Of a stretch of 64,000 nucleotides of DNA, positions 45,629-54,839 are shown in pieces. The notes under the pieces were generated by a model. It worked only from the letters and a program-made list of their open reading frames with translations, did not search any database and was not told the DNA's origin. Position 1 is the first letter of the stretch; every line of letters begins with the position of its first letter. The DNA is from Candidatus Latescibacterota bacterium. GTDB lineage: Bacteria > Latescibacterota > MWCZ01. The stretch spans positions 124,001 through 188,000 of the forward strand of contig JAKJDF010000006.1 of assembly GCA_022706085.1 (NCBI GenBank), given 5' to 3'. Made by a program: the position numbers and the translations under genes.

Positions 45629-46327
45629 GTGGCTTATCTCTCCATCGCATTTGCGTCTTTCTGCGGGTTGCTTGCGGGTTTTTTCCATCCTCTGGAACCA
45701 GGCTTCTGGGTGCCTCATCTCCGTGCCGACCTGCATGACAAGCAGACTGCGAGCCGCGCGTCGAGGATATTCGTGGCTGCCGTCGGACAGGCGCTCACAA
45801 CATCATTTGTGGCGTTGCTGGTGACGGTTCTCGCGTTCGCGACGATCGCCTTCGCCGATCGGTACACACCTCTTCTTGGTGGCGGATTGGTGTGCATTTT
45901 TGCGGCATTCCAGTTCGTGCGGGGGAAGAAAAGCGACCCGGTTGATTCAGGAAAAATCAAAGAGCTGTTGCACGTGGTTGGCGCAGGTTCGGGCAGGGAC
46001 CCATTTGGAACCTATGAAAAGACAGGGTGGGGAACCGTCCAGTCGGCAGTTTTTTCTCCCGGGTTCGTAATCTCTCCCTTCTTTCTTGCAGCGGCGGCAA
46101 GCGGACTTCCTTCAGTCACCAACGCGTTCCCGGTGGTGATTACGTACATCCTCGGAAACGCGCTCGGCACCTTCTTCGCCGTTCGAGGGATTCAGGCCAA
46201 AGTTGCGGGCGTTGACAAGAGGACGAGTCCGCCCGATGACGCGCCCAATCGAGTGGCGGGCCAAAGGAAGACCCTGACTGCGTTCGCGATGTTTGCGTCT
46301 GGAATTCTGGCGATGCTTTCGGGGTGA
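45629..46327 (+). CDS. Polytopic membrane protein, NicO/UreH-like
   Basis: This 232-residue protein has about six hydrophobic segments. GLLAGFFHPLEPGFW sits in the place of the H-x4-D helix of NicO/UreH nickel-cobalt carriers. A FSPGFVISPFFLAAAASG half-repeat sits in the place of their second motif. The metal residues are not fully conserved, so the assignment is tentative. TauE-like sulfite exporters are an alternative. The GTG at 45629 has GAGG 6-7 bases upstream. The longer upstream frame lacks this. Its end is 4 bases before the HAD gene. Confidence 0.5.
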   Translation: MAYLSIAFASFCGLLAGFFHPLEPGFWVPHLRADLHDKQTASRASRIFVAAVGQALTTSFVALLVTVLAFATIAFADRYTPLLGGGLVCIFAAFQFVRGKKSDPVDSGKIKELLHVVGAGSGRDPFGTYEKTGWGTVQSAVFSPGFVISPFFLAAAASGLPSVTNAFPVVITYILGNALGTFFAVRGIQAKVAGVDKRTSPPDDAPNRVAGQRKTLTAFAMFASGILAMLSG

Positions 46328-46331
46328 CTCC

Positions 46332-47027
46332 ATGCTCTTGCGGCCCGATGTGATCTTTTTTGATTACGGCAATACTCTCGTCAAGGACACGGAAGACTGG
46401 TTCGGAGATATTGCGCGCTACCTGGCACCCCTTGGGATGGAGCTGACGGAAGACCGGTTCCGGATTGGAAAGGCTGCGGCAGAGCACTACGCGGGCCGTT
46501 ACCGCCAGAAGAACGGCACGCGCACGAGGCTTGAAGACCGTTTCTGGTTCAATTATTGCAAGGCATTTCTTGAAGCCGCTTTTGGCGAGGGAGCTGGCCG
46601 GTTGGCAGAGGAAATGCACGCGGTTCAGTTCTTCACCAACGAGATTTACCCCGATACCCACGCAGTGTTACGTGAATTGCGCCGAAGAGGATATCGCCTC
46701 GGTGTGATCTCCAACTGGGAAGCCCCAACGCTACCCTCTTTGTTCGAACGGTTCCAGATAACGCACTTCTTCGAGAAGATCCTCCCCTCCCGGGATGCGG
46801 AAGCATCCAAACCCGCCCCGCTGATTTTCCAGATGGCGATGTCTGCCCTTGCCGTGAAACCCGAGTATGCGGTGCACGTGGGGGACAGCTTCGTCTGCGA
46901 CGTAGAGGGTGCGCGCGGAGTAGGGATTACCCCCGTCTGGCTCAACGAGAGGGGTGACGCAGTGCCGGACGGGTCATCGGTTTTGCAGATCCGGAACCTG
47001 TCCGGCCTTCTCTCTCTTCTCGCCTGA
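46332..47027 (+). CDS. HAD-superfamily hydrolase
   Basis: This 231-residue phosphatase has the HAD nucleophile motif FFDYGNTLV near residue 11. The Lys-containing motif is ASKPAPLIF, and the acidic motif is GDSFVCDVEGA. The second Asp of the usual DxD is Gly, as in the YGNT subgroup. Substrates range from phosphoglycolate to sugar phosphates and cannot be read here. It starts at the ATG at 46332 and ends back to back with the next minus-strand gene. Confidence 0.9.
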   Translation: MLLRPDVIFFDYGNTLVKDTEDWFGDIARYLAPLGMELTEDRFRIGKAAAEHYAGRYRQKNGTRTRLEDRFWFNYCKAFLEAAFGEGAGRLAEEMHAVQFFTNEIYPDTHAVLRELRRRGYRLGVISNWEAPTLPSLFERFQITHFFEKILPSRDAEASKPAPLIFQMAMSALAVKPEYAVHVGDSFVCDVEGARGVGITPVWLNERGDAVPDGSSVLQIRNLSGLLSLLA

Positions 47028-48395
47028 CTACCCGTCGACAGCCGCAAGGGAATACACGTCCGCGTCTGTCAAGTTGAGGTGAAGGCGGACTGTGGCGCCC
47101 TTCAGGCGTGAAAGGTCAGGGCTCCCTCTCCAACTGACGGTACGGGCCAGATCGTCGCCGAACAGGTCATCACAATCTTCGATGGAAAACCCCTCAAGCG
47201 GTTTCCCGGTTTCGTCGCACAGGCCGATTTTCACGCTGCCGCCCGCGGATGTGGAGAGATTGGCCCGAAGCGCCGTGCCTTCCAGTTTCAGCGGCCTGGA
47301 GACCGCTGATCCGCCGGGAACACCGCCGTGCAGCGAAGTGAAGCCATCCACACGCAACGTGCCGCGCATCAGGTTACAGTCATGATGGTCGTAGTGCTCG
47401 ACCCAGTAGAGCGACAACTCTGAGGGCGACGTCTGGATCATGCCGGCGGCCGTTATCAGGTTACGTTGAGTCCAGTTGCGTTGGTCGAGACCAGGCCGGA
47501 CAAACGCCTCGCGGAAATGTCTCGGGAAATGTAATCCGTCGCGGCTGGCGATAAGAACGGCGTCGCTGACGCCCTTCTCTGCCACAGAGTCGAACCGGGT
47601 CCTGTGTGGAAAGAAGCGCATTGGAAAACCAAGATAAAGACCCGAATTCCGCGCATAAGGTCGGATCGCATTCGTATACAGATGTTCGGGTTCCCCCGGA
47701 CCGAAATCCAGCGGCTCTGGCTTGCTCCAGTGGATGAAATCCTCCGAAGTGCAACGATCGATTGACCGGAAGCCTGCGTGGGATTTTCGCACGTATGCCA
47801 CGTACCGTCCGTTTGCATCGTCCCAGAAAGCCACATTCAGGGAATCGAAATCGCCTTCTGTGAGCACGGGGCCGTCATGGAACAGGTGCCAGTCGAGTCC
47901 GTCCGGAGATGCCAGCGCGAATACTTTGTGCCGGGAGACGCCACCTATTGCCTTGAAACGGACCTCAGGAGCGCACGAGGGGTTTGTGTCGACAAACGGG
48001 GCGAAGTTGTGGGAGATGTCGTTTTGTCCGGCCCAGATGATGTTGTTCGCGGTCGAGCCGCAGGCGGGGAACTTCCAGGTGTTTCGCCGGCGGAATGTTA
48101 CCCCGTCTTCGCTTTCGGCCACACATGTGCATTCGCCCACAAGGTCCGTGTCTCCGGCCATGCCGCGATAATACAATCGGTACTGCGGCTGTTCGAACGG
48201 GCAAGCGCCGGTATCACTTCCGGCAGCTATGTTCAGAACGGTGCAGTAGGTGCTGCTCGGACCTTCCCACGGGGCGTCGAAGGAAAACGCCACAACACGC
48301 CGAACGGGGTGATGGAGTTCGATGCGCACGGAATCGGCGGTGTCAATGAATTCGTCATCAACGAACAGATACGGTCGGGAACTCAGAGTAAGCAC
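47028..48395 (-). CDS. Uncharacterised protein with five-bladed-propeller / GH32- or GH43-like look
   Basis: This 455-residue protein begins PYLFVDDEFIDT and repeats blades with LYYRGMA, VFALASPDGLDWHLFHDG, RYVAYVRKS and VLIASRDGLHF. These are typical of beta-propeller glycosidase-like proteins of Planctomycetota and FCB candidate phyla. The C-terminal 110 residues form a beta sandwich (VKIGLCDETGKPLEGF). No catalytic Asp/Glu triad is certain. No signal peptide is present. It starts at GTG 48395 with AAGGGA 7 bases upstream. It is probably linked to the sulfatase-like gene upstream. Confidence 0.7.
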   Translation of the reverse strand: MLTLSSRPYLFVDDEFIDTADSVRIELHHPVRRVVAFSFDAPWEGPSSTYCTVLNIAAGSDTGACPFEQPQYRLYYRGMAGDTDLVGECTCVAESEDGVTFRRRNTWKFPACGSTANNIIWAGQNDISHNFAPFVDTNPSCAPEVRFKAIGGVSRHKVFALASPDGLDWHLFHDGPVLTEGDFDSLNVAFWDDANGRYVAYVRKSHAGFRSIDRCTSEDFIHWSKPEPLDFGPGEPEHLYTNAIRPYARNSGLYLGFPMRFFPHRTRFDSVAEKGVSDAVLIASRDGLHFPRHFREAFVRPGLDQRNWTQRNLITAAGMIQTSPSELSLYWVEHYDHHDCNLMRGTLRVDGFTSLHGGVPGGSAVSRPLKLEGTALRANLSTSAGGSVKIGLCDETGKPLEGFSIEDCDDLFGDDLARTVSWRGSPDLSRLKGATVRLHLNLTDADVYSLAAVDG

Positions 48396-48457
48396 GGTTG
48401 GGTCCCTTCGAAAGGGGAGGAATACGTACTAGAGGGGGATAGTGCGTTATTACGAAC

Positions 48458-48487
48458 TCCGGGAGACGTCCGCAGACGTCTCCCGGA
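48458..48487. terminator. Strong 13-base-pair hairpin, probable terminator
   Basis: TCCGGGAGACGTC (48458-48470) and GACGTCTCCCGGA (48475-48487) form a perfect 13-base-pair stem with a CGCA loop. It lies between the sulfatase-like gene and the next minus-strand gene. The plus side is followed by TGCGTCGTTTTT and the minus side by a weakly T-containing stretch. For minus transcripts it is a terminator or attenuator between the two genes. Confidence 0.6.
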
Positions 48488-48502
48488 TGCGTCGTTTTTC
48501 GC

Positions 48503-49843
48503 CTATTTCTTCTGAAGTTTGTTTGCAGTGGCCACGGAACCGATTCTTCGGTCTGTACCGATGTGGTAGTCGAGAATCGGATTACCTTTTCCTGTCTGCT
48601 TCGTCCGCTTCTTGATCCATGCATTCATTCGGCGGCGGAGTTCCTTTACCATACCGGGCTCTTTATCCGCCAGATTGTTCAGTTCAAGGGGATCTTCCAC
48701 CAAATTGTAAAGCTCCACGGGTGGTTTGTTATGGAAATCCGGTTCGAGCGCTTCGAAGAATTTCCATTCGGTTGTACGGATGCCGTGTTTGCGCATCCAC
48801 GTGCATTCGGTAATGTAAAACTCCGTGGCGTTCGTCGCGCGGTCCCCCATGAGGAGGGGGATCTGGCTCATCCCGTCGAATTTGACTTTGGGGCGGATTC
48901 CGATCAATTCCATTAGCGTTGGAACGATGTCTTTCAATTGGGTGTGCCCTGGAACGCGTACGCCTTCGGGGAGGCGACCCGGGTACCGGATGATAAGGGG
49001 GACTGTGAGAGTCGGCTCGTACAGACCGTGGTGGTCGAAGTAGCAATCATGCTCGTCGAGAGTCTCCCCGTGGTCTGCGGTGAATACCACTATCGTTTCC
49101 TCGACTATCCCAAGCTCATCAAGGCGGTTCAGCAACTGCTGGATGCACCCGTCCATGTACGCCAGCGCACCGTCGTAACTCGCGTTGACGTATTCGATGT
49201 CCGTAACGCCGGGTGGCATCCACGAACGGAAAAAGTCCGCAAACGGCGCGAACGCGAATACCGGTTCCATGCTCTTGTTATTCGGGTCACATTCGTTCCC
49301 CGTGTAGAACATTCGGTCATACGGATGCGGGGGAAGATACGGGGAATGCGGGTCCATATGGCGCATGAAAAGGAAGAACGGCTTGTTCGATGCCGCCATG
49401 CGGTTAAGGATAGGCATGGTGACTTCATTGAGTTTTCCGGCCTTGTCTCCGGGCCGTTCTTCCCAGTTCATCCATGCTCTGTATTCCGCGTATTCGTCGA
49501 AACCGCGATAGAGCCCGGGCCCGAAACCGATACAGGCGGACGAGTATCCGAAATCCCTGAGGATCTCCGGCAGGGTCGGGATGGCGGGGTCCAATGGGTC
49601 TTTGTGATGCAGCGATACCACCTGCGTACTGAACAGGTCTCTCCCGGTAAGCATCGGGATGTAGCCCGGCGGAGTAGGGATGTTCGGGCTGAACATCTTC
49701 TCGAAAAGAACACCCTCGTCGGCGAGCCGATCGATGTGGGGCGTTGTCAAGCGATGGTAATCGTACGCACTCATGTGATCCGACCGCAGGCTGTCCACAC
49801 CGAAAAAGACGATGTTGGGCAGCCGTGTGCTCTTCCGAGGCAT
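48503..49843 (-). CDS. Sulfatase-fold hydrolase with Thr at the nucleophile position
   Basis: This 446-residue protein of the alkaline phosphatase superfamily has NIVFFGVDSLRSDH at the N-terminus. HMDPHSPY and FTADHGETLDEHD supply metal-binding Asp/His. The sulfatase signature region reads T57-P-P-G-Y61 before LTG (canonical C/S-x-P-S-R). The formylglycine Cys/Ser is therefore replaced by Thr and the Arg by Tyr. That resembles phosphodiesterase or phosphotransferase relatives that use Thr as nucleophile. No signal peptide is seen. It starts at the ATG at 49843. Confidence 0.85.
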   Translation of the reverse strand: MPRKSTRLPNIVFFGVDSLRSDHMSAYDYHRLTTPHIDRLADEGVLFEKMFSPNIPTPPGYIPMLTGRDLFSTQVVSLHHKDPLDPAIPTLPEILRDFGYSSACIGFGPGLYRGFDEYAEYRAWMNWEERPGDKAGKLNEVTMPILNRMAASNKPFFLFMRHMDPHSPYLPPHPYDRMFYTGNECDPNNKSMEPVFAFAPFADFFRSWMPPGVTDIEYVNASYDGALAYMDGCIQQLLNRLDELGIVEETIVVFTADHGETLDEHDCYFDHHGLYEPTLTVPLIIRYPGRLPEGVRVPGHTQLKDIVPTLMELIGIRPKVKFDGMSQIPLLMGDRATNATEFYITECTWMRKHGIRTTEWKFFEALEPDFHNKPPVELYNLVEDPLELNNLADKEPGMVKELRRRMNAWIKKRTKQTGKGNPILDYHIGTDRRIGSVATANKLQKK

Positions 49844-50005
49844 GGCAATCTCCTTCCAATGCGGGTGTGAGAACTATTCTTGTCAAGTATCGCAGCGCGA
49901 ACGGGTCAGTGCAAGCGACCCGAGAAGCATTTGGGGACACTACCGGCGCTCCGTAGATTTGGAAACAGACTCACTTGCCGTACGACAACCCGCCGGGAAC
50001 ACCGA

Positions 50006-50911
50006 ATGCCTTCCTGCTATCGCGTATACGTCTACGTCCTTGTGACTGTTCTTACATGGTCGCACGCCTTCGTGGCAATCAAGTATTGCCTTCGTTACGT
50101 CACTCCCTGGGAGCTTCTGCTCCTCCGGCACGTGCCGGCAGCCCTCGTATTCTGCGCGTACCTCGGCGCCCGCAGGTCCTCACATGAATTGCGCCAGATT
50201 CTGCGGGACGACGGTGTGCGGTTCCTTTTGCTTGGCGCCGCCGCCGTAACTGGTTACCATCTCGCCCTTAACATGGGTTCGCAAGTCATACCCAGTGGAA
50301 CGGTGAGCCTGGTTATTGGTTCCTCTCCGGTGTTCACGCTGGTCATGGCCGCGCTGCTCATTCGCGAACGTCCCGCGCTCTGGCAGATTTCCGGCGTAAT
50401 TATCGCTTTTGCGGGCTTGTACGTGTGCATCCGTTTCGGGGGAGGCAAGGATGTTGATCTGAGGTACGTTTCCGGTGCACTGGTTCTCCTCCTTTCCCCT
50501 TTCTTTGCCTCAATTCATACCACGTTGAGTCGCCCGCTTTCCCGGAAGTATGGCGCGCTGAACACCACCGCGTTCACCATTGTTCTTGGCACCGTACCTC
50601 TCCTCGCGGGGGCGGACGCGGATCTGATCCGCAAAGCCGCCGCGCTCCCGGCAGGATTCTGGGCCGCAGACCTCTTTCTGGGTCTCGGGTGTACCGCCTT
50701 TGCCTACCTTCTTTGGACGAAGGCGCTGCAGGTGATGGAAGCGACAAAAGTGGCCGTGTTCCTGTATCTCATTCCCGTGCTTGGCATCGCATGGGGATGG
50801 TTGTACCTGGATGAGCACGTTTCGGCGTGGCTGGTAGCGGGCGCGGCGCTGGTCATATTCGGGGTCGTTCTGGCAAATCGAAAAGCCGCGGCGCCGGCAG
50901 CGGTCAGCTGA
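50006..50911 (+). CDS. EamA-family DMT-superfamily transporter
   Basis: This 301-residue protein has ten membrane helices and two EamA repeats. The first contains LNMGSQVIPSGTVSLVIGSSPVFTLVMA. The second contains LGLGCTAFAYLLWTKALQVMEATKVAVFLYLIPVLGI. DMT carriers export or import amino acids, sugars or other small metabolites. The ATG at 50006 is chosen because GGGA lies 7 bases upstream and it begins at the first helix. The stop overlaps the convergent ABC gene by eight bases. Substrate unknown. Confidence 0.92.
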   Translation: MPSCYRVYVYVLVTVLTWSHAFVAIKYCLRYVTPWELLLLRHVPAALVFCAYLGARRSSHELRQILRDDGVRFLLLGAAAVTGYHLALNMGSQVIPSGTVSLVIGSSPVFTLVMAALLIRERPALWQISGVIIAFAGLYVCIRFGGGKDVDLRYVSGALVLLLSPFFASIHTTLSRPLSRKYGALNTTAFTIVLGTVPLLAGADADLIRKAAALPAGFWAADLFLGLGCTAFAYLLWTKALQVMEATKVAVFLYLIPVLGIAWGWLYLDEHVSAWLVAGAALVIFGVVLANRKAAAPAAVS

Positions 50912-52826
50912 GAGCAGGGGAATCTTCCTCGATCAGTACTGCCCCGCGCTGTTGCAGCTCAACAATCCGGCAGTAAGCCCCTTCCCGTTCGATCAACTCG
51001 TCGTGCGTTCCCACTTCGGCAATTCTGCCGTTTTCGAGAACCACGATCATGTCCGCGTCGCGCGCAGTGGCGACCCGGTGCGTGATCACAAACGACGTCC
51101 GGTTCTTCATGACGCGTTTCAGGGCGGCGCGAAGGCGGCTTTCAGTTTCCGCGTCGAGGGCTGAGGTGCTGTCGTCGAGAATGAGAATCTTCGGGTCCGT
51201 CAACAGCGACATGGCGATTGCAAGCCGCTGCCTCTGTCCTCCCGAAAGGCTGGTTCCGTGTTCTCCGACATATGTTTCGTACTTCTCCGGCATCGACATG
51301 ATGAAGTTGTGAAGTTCGGCCTCTTTCGCCGCCTTTATGACCTGCGCCGGCTTCGCATCAAACCTGCCATACATGATATTTTCAGCGATCGTGCCGGTGA
51401 AAATGGTGATCTCCTGGGGAACGATGCTGATATGCTTTCGCAGATCATGCAACGCAACGTCCCGCACGTCGATACCGTCAATGCGCAGGTGCCCTTCAGT
51501 CGGTTCATAGAACCGCATTATCAGGTTCATCATAGAGCTCTTGCCGGACCCGGACGGGCCCATAACGGCAACGGTGGTACCTGCGGGGACTTTCAGGTTG
51601 ATGTCTGTGAGCGCATTTGTCGTGGCGTTGGGATAGCGCAGGCTCACGTGATCGAATTCGACCTCACCGCGGACGCTCGTCAGCGGGACGGGGTTGGGGG
51701 GATCGGAAGTGGTGATTGGTTCGTCGAGGATATCAAACACTCTTCTCAGCACAACCAGCACCCACTGGACGGTCGCGTTAAGCCCGGTCAGGACGACGAC
51801 GGGACTGAAAAGATTGGCAACCGAACTGTGGAAATACAGAAGGTCTCCGACGGTTATCACGCGGTCGCGAACGTACAGCGCCCCCAGATACAGAATCAGT
51901 GATGTGCCGAACACGCTGATAAGACTTGCGAGGAATGTGAGGCCGTTGGAAAGCTTTGTCTGCCGCACCCCGAGCCGGACGAAATCTGCGGCAAGGTGTA
52001 TGTAGCGCCTGTCTTCTCTCCTCTCAGCCGCGAATGCTTTTACCACGCGAATTGCGCTGATTTTCTCTTCAACGACGCCGTAAATCTCCGAGTTCTTCTC
52101 GCGGAGATGACGGTGGTTCTGGATAATGGCTTTGTGAAAAAAACGATAAACGATTGCCCAGGTAGGTACGATGATTATTGCGATGGCGGCCAGTTTCGCG
52201 TTGATAGAAAAAAGGATGACAACACCCACAAAGAACATCATGACATTGGTGACGATGCTTACGAAGGTGCTGGTGACATTCCCCTGGATGACCGACACAT
52301 CATCCAGCACGCGCGCCATGATTTTCCCGGTGATTCTCTGGTCGAAATAGGTGATCTGCAGCTTCTGAAGCTTTTCGTAGAGCTGTTTTCGGAGAGTGAA
52401 TACGATGCGTTGCGCCACGAGCACCGCGTTGTAATGAAATATCCAGCTGCACACGATGGCGAGCAGGTGCAGGCCGAGGTTCGCCGCAAGAACGATGAAA
52501 AGCAGTTTCATCTTTTCCGGCATTTCGGCAGCCGGAACGTGGATAATTGCAGAACCCTTCCACCGGTGAAGTTCCAGGATTCTGTCAACTATGAAGCGGG
52601 CGGTATAACCGAATGCGAATGGCGTGATGGAACTGACCGTGCTTATGAGAATCGCCAGCACCATCCGGCCCCAGTATGGACGGATGTACTCCTTTTCCAG
52701 ACGCAAAAGGTCGGCAGTTCTCTTCGGCTGGTTTTTCGGATCGAAGCTGGCGCTTCGCCGCGAGGAGCGTTCGATAGGTTTGCGGCGCTTGACCGGAGGT
52801 TTGAACGGGTTCCAGTATTTTCGCAT
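50904..52826 (-). CDS. ABC transporter, fused permease-ATPase (MsbA/MDR-like exporter)
   Basis: This 640-residue type IV exporter half-transporter has a basic N-terminal segment and six membrane helices (about 50-330). The ATPase follows, with Walker A GPSGSGKSS near 425, signature LSGGQRQRLAIA, and Walker B ILILDDSTSALD. Such proteins flip lipids or export peptides and drugs. The ATG at 52826 has no obvious ribosome site. It lies nine bases after the PHP gene, so the pair may be co-transcribed. Confidence 0.92.
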   Translation of the reverse strand: MRKYWNPFKPPVKRRKPIERSSRRSASFDPKNQPKRTADLLRLEKEYIRPYWGRMVLAILISTVSSITPFAFGYTARFIVDRILELHRWKGSAIIHVPAAEMPEKMKLLFIVLAANLGLHLLAIVCSWIFHYNAVLVAQRIVFTLRKQLYEKLQKLQITYFDQRITGKIMARVLDDVSVIQGNVTSTFVSIVTNVMMFFVGVVILFSINAKLAAIAIIIVPTWAIVYRFFHKAIIQNHRHLREKNSEIYGVVEEKISAIRVVKAFAAERREDRRYIHLAADFVRLGVRQTKLSNGLTFLASLISVFGTSLILYLGALYVRDRVITVGDLLYFHSSVANLFSPVVVLTGLNATVQWVLVVLRRVFDILDEPITTSDPPNPVPLTSVRGEVEFDHVSLRYPNATTNALTDINLKVPAGTTVAVMGPSGSGKSSMMNLIMRFYEPTEGHLRIDGIDVRDVALHDLRKHISIVPQEITIFTGTIAENIMYGRFDAKPAQVIKAAKEAELHNFIMSMPEKYETYVGEHGTSLSGGQRQRLAIAMSLLTDPKILILDDSTSALDAETESRLRAALKRVMKNRTSFVITHRVATARDADMIVVLENGRIAEVGTHDELIEREGAYCRIVELQQRGAVLIEEDSPALS

Positions 52827-52835
52827 CGAAAAACT

Positions 52836-53930
52836 TTATTCGGCTTTTCTTACTACGTACACAGGGTTGCTGAATGCGCGCCGCCCGTCGGTAGACCGGC
52901 ATTCACACCGAAAATATACCGGTTCCTGGCGGGTGGGCACAACGAACGAGACGCTCAGCACGGCCTTGCCAGCCACGTTCCACGATTCCAAGACCCTGCC
53001 GCCACCTACGAGAGACACCGAAGCCAGTCCTGCGCTGTCCGCGGCGAGAATCCTCACGACCAGCGGCGCATTGCGCTTTGAAAGCGGGACGAAGAGAGTT
53101 CCCCCCATTCCGACGGGGTCAGAACCATCACATTGAACCGAGATGTCGATTACGGGGGCGTCGGACACGAACACCCGTCCCATACGCAGGGCGTCAAGAA
53201 TCGCTGCGCGCGTACACTCCCCGGCAATTACCCCGGTCCAGATGTCTCCAATCGCTTCCGCCAGATGCGCATCCGTATTGCCAAGCGCTGTGACACGCTT
53301 CCCGGCGCACAGGAGCCTATCCCAGAGCTCCACCGATTGCGCGTCGGTGACGTCCCAGCAGTCGAATATCTGGTTGGCACCGTTCACGATTTCCATGATG
53401 AAGGCGTCATCCAGCGTATCCAGCGCGGCGATCTGCTCATCGGTATAACGTGTGGTGGGAAACCAGCCGCACGGGTGGGGAATGAATGGGATGCCGCCAC
53501 GCCGCTTGACGGCGGCGTAATCACGCGTCAGGTTCTTTGCCGGAACGAATTTTCTTGTCAGCCCGAGAATTCCGAGATGGTGGTGTTGTGTTCCGGGTTC
53601 CTGCCCCCACCACATCCGCTCAAATCTGAGGCAGTCGCGTTTCTGTGAAAGGCCGGAATGGTCAGTGACAAAGAGAAAATCCAAACCGGCCGCATCGCGG
53701 AAATGCGCGAGCTCAGCTACCGTTCCCGCCCCGTCCGAGTGGTTCGAGTGGGTGTGGAAATCACCACGAAAGCCGCGGAAATTCGCGAGTTCCCGGGTCT
53801 GGAGGAACCGTTCCCGCATGACTCCTTTCCAGAGGTCCATCACTCTGCGCGGGTAATCCACCCGTCTGACAGCGTACCGCCTGGCTCGTTCCTGTCGTTC
53901 CCGTACAGCTTCGGAGTTCGCCCGGGGCAT
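52836..53930 (-). CDS. PHP-domain metal-dependent phosphoesterase
   Basis: This 364-residue protein has a PHP domain with DFHTHSNHSDG (H59, H61), VTDHSG, PHPCGWF, and GNTDAH as metal ligands. The order resembles the CehA/McbA-like subset. The C-terminal 120 residues form a beta sandwich of unknown role. PHP enzymes hydrolyse phosphomono- or phosphodiesters, or related bonds. The ATG at 53930 has AAGGAAG 5 bases upstream. It precedes an ABC exporter by nine bases. Confidence 0.88.
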   Translation of the reverse strand: MPRANSEAVRERQERARRYAVRRVDYPRRVMDLWKGVMRERFLQTRELANFRGFRGDFHTHSNHSDGAGTVAELAHFRDAAGLDFLFVTDHSGLSQKRDCLRFERMWWGQEPGTQHHHLGILGLTRKFVPAKNLTRDYAAVKRRGGIPFIPHPCGWFPTTRYTDEQIAALDTLDDAFIMEIVNGANQIFDCWDVTDAQSVELWDRLLCAGKRVTALGNTDAHLAEAIGDIWTGVIAGECTRAAILDALRMGRVFVSDAPVIDISVQCDGSDPVGMGGTLFVPLSKRNAPLVVRILAADSAGLASVSLVGGGRVLESWNVAGKAVLSVSFVVPTRQEPVYFRCECRSTDGRRAFSNPVYVVRKAE

Positions 53931-53991
53931 ATTGCCTTCCTTTCGGTCGGTGTTCGATTTCGTCGCTCGTTCTGTCCGGTTTTCAGTTGGT

Positions 53992-54789
53992 TCAGGTGCC
54001 TGAATCGAAACTCAGTTTGTCGCACACGCGCGCGAACGCGTCTTCCGGGGTATCGGAGAAATGGAAAAGCTCGAGATCGGACGGCGAGATGACTCTTTTC
54101 TCGGCAAGGATCGAAAAATTGATCACACTGTTCCAGAACTCCTTGCCATAAATCACGATAGGCATGCGTTTTTCAACACGCCCGGTTTGCGTTAACGTAA
54201 GAGATTCAAGCAACTCGTCGAGAGTTCCAAAGCCTCCGGGAAACACGATAATGACTTTGGCGCGGTAGACAAACCAGAATTTGCGCATGAAGAAGTAGTG
54301 GAAATCGAACGTAAGATCTTCCTGTGTGTACGGGTTGGCCACCTGTTCAAACGGCAACTGGATGTTGAGTGCGACGGTTCGCCCACCGGCCTCAGATGCT
54401 CCCCTGTTTGCGGCTTCCATGATACCGCCGCCTCCGCCGGAACAGACGTACAGGCGTTCTTCCTCCGGGAGAGTACGTGACCATTTCGTGATCATCGCGG
54501 CCAGCGCACGAGCGTCCTCATAATACCGCGACATTTCCAGGTCGACGCGGGCCGCCGCGATCTGCTCCTCCGCAGCGTTGCGCTTCTCCAGATCGGCAAG
54601 CTGATTCGCGGCCGTTTCTCTGTCGCGCAGCCTCGCGGAGCCAAAAAACACCGCGGTGTGCCAGATACGCAGCGCGTTCAGTCTTTGCTCCGGTTCAAGG
54701 TACTCGCTCAGTATCCTTATTCCGCGGCCTTCGGCACTGGAAAGGAATTCCGCTCGTTCGAATGCTCTTTTGGGGCGATGATGGTTCAT
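53992..54789 (-). CDS. LOG-family protein (TIGR00730-like, nucleotide-5'-monophosphate phosphoribohydrolase fold)
   Basis: This 265-residue protein has the LOG signature PGGFGTLDE at 184-192, preceded by VCSGGGGGIMEAANRG and R169. In plants and bacteria, LOG enzymes release cytokinin bases or free nucleobases from their monophosphates. Bacterial members are often of unknown substrate. The ATG at 54789 has AAGGA 7 bases upstream. An ATG eighteen codons earlier overlaps the FAD gene stop by four bases and is the alternative. Confidence 0.88.
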   Translation of the reverse strand: MNHHRPKRAFERAEFLSSAEGRGIRILSEYLEPEQRLNALRIWHTAVFFGSARLRDRETAANQLADLEKRNAAEEQIAAARVDLEMSRYYEDARALAAMITKWSRTLPEEERLYVCSGGGGGIMEAANRGASEAGGRTVALNIQLPFEQVANPYTQEDLTFDFHYFFMRKFWFVYRAKVIIVFPGGFGTLDELLESLTLTQTGRVEKRMPIVIYGKEFWNSVINFSILAEKRVISPSDLELFHFSDTPEDAFARVCDKLSFDSGT

Positions 54790-54839
54790 CGTGCGATCCT
54801 TCGTGATTCGTTCGCTTCGCCGAAGACTTTCGGGTGCGG

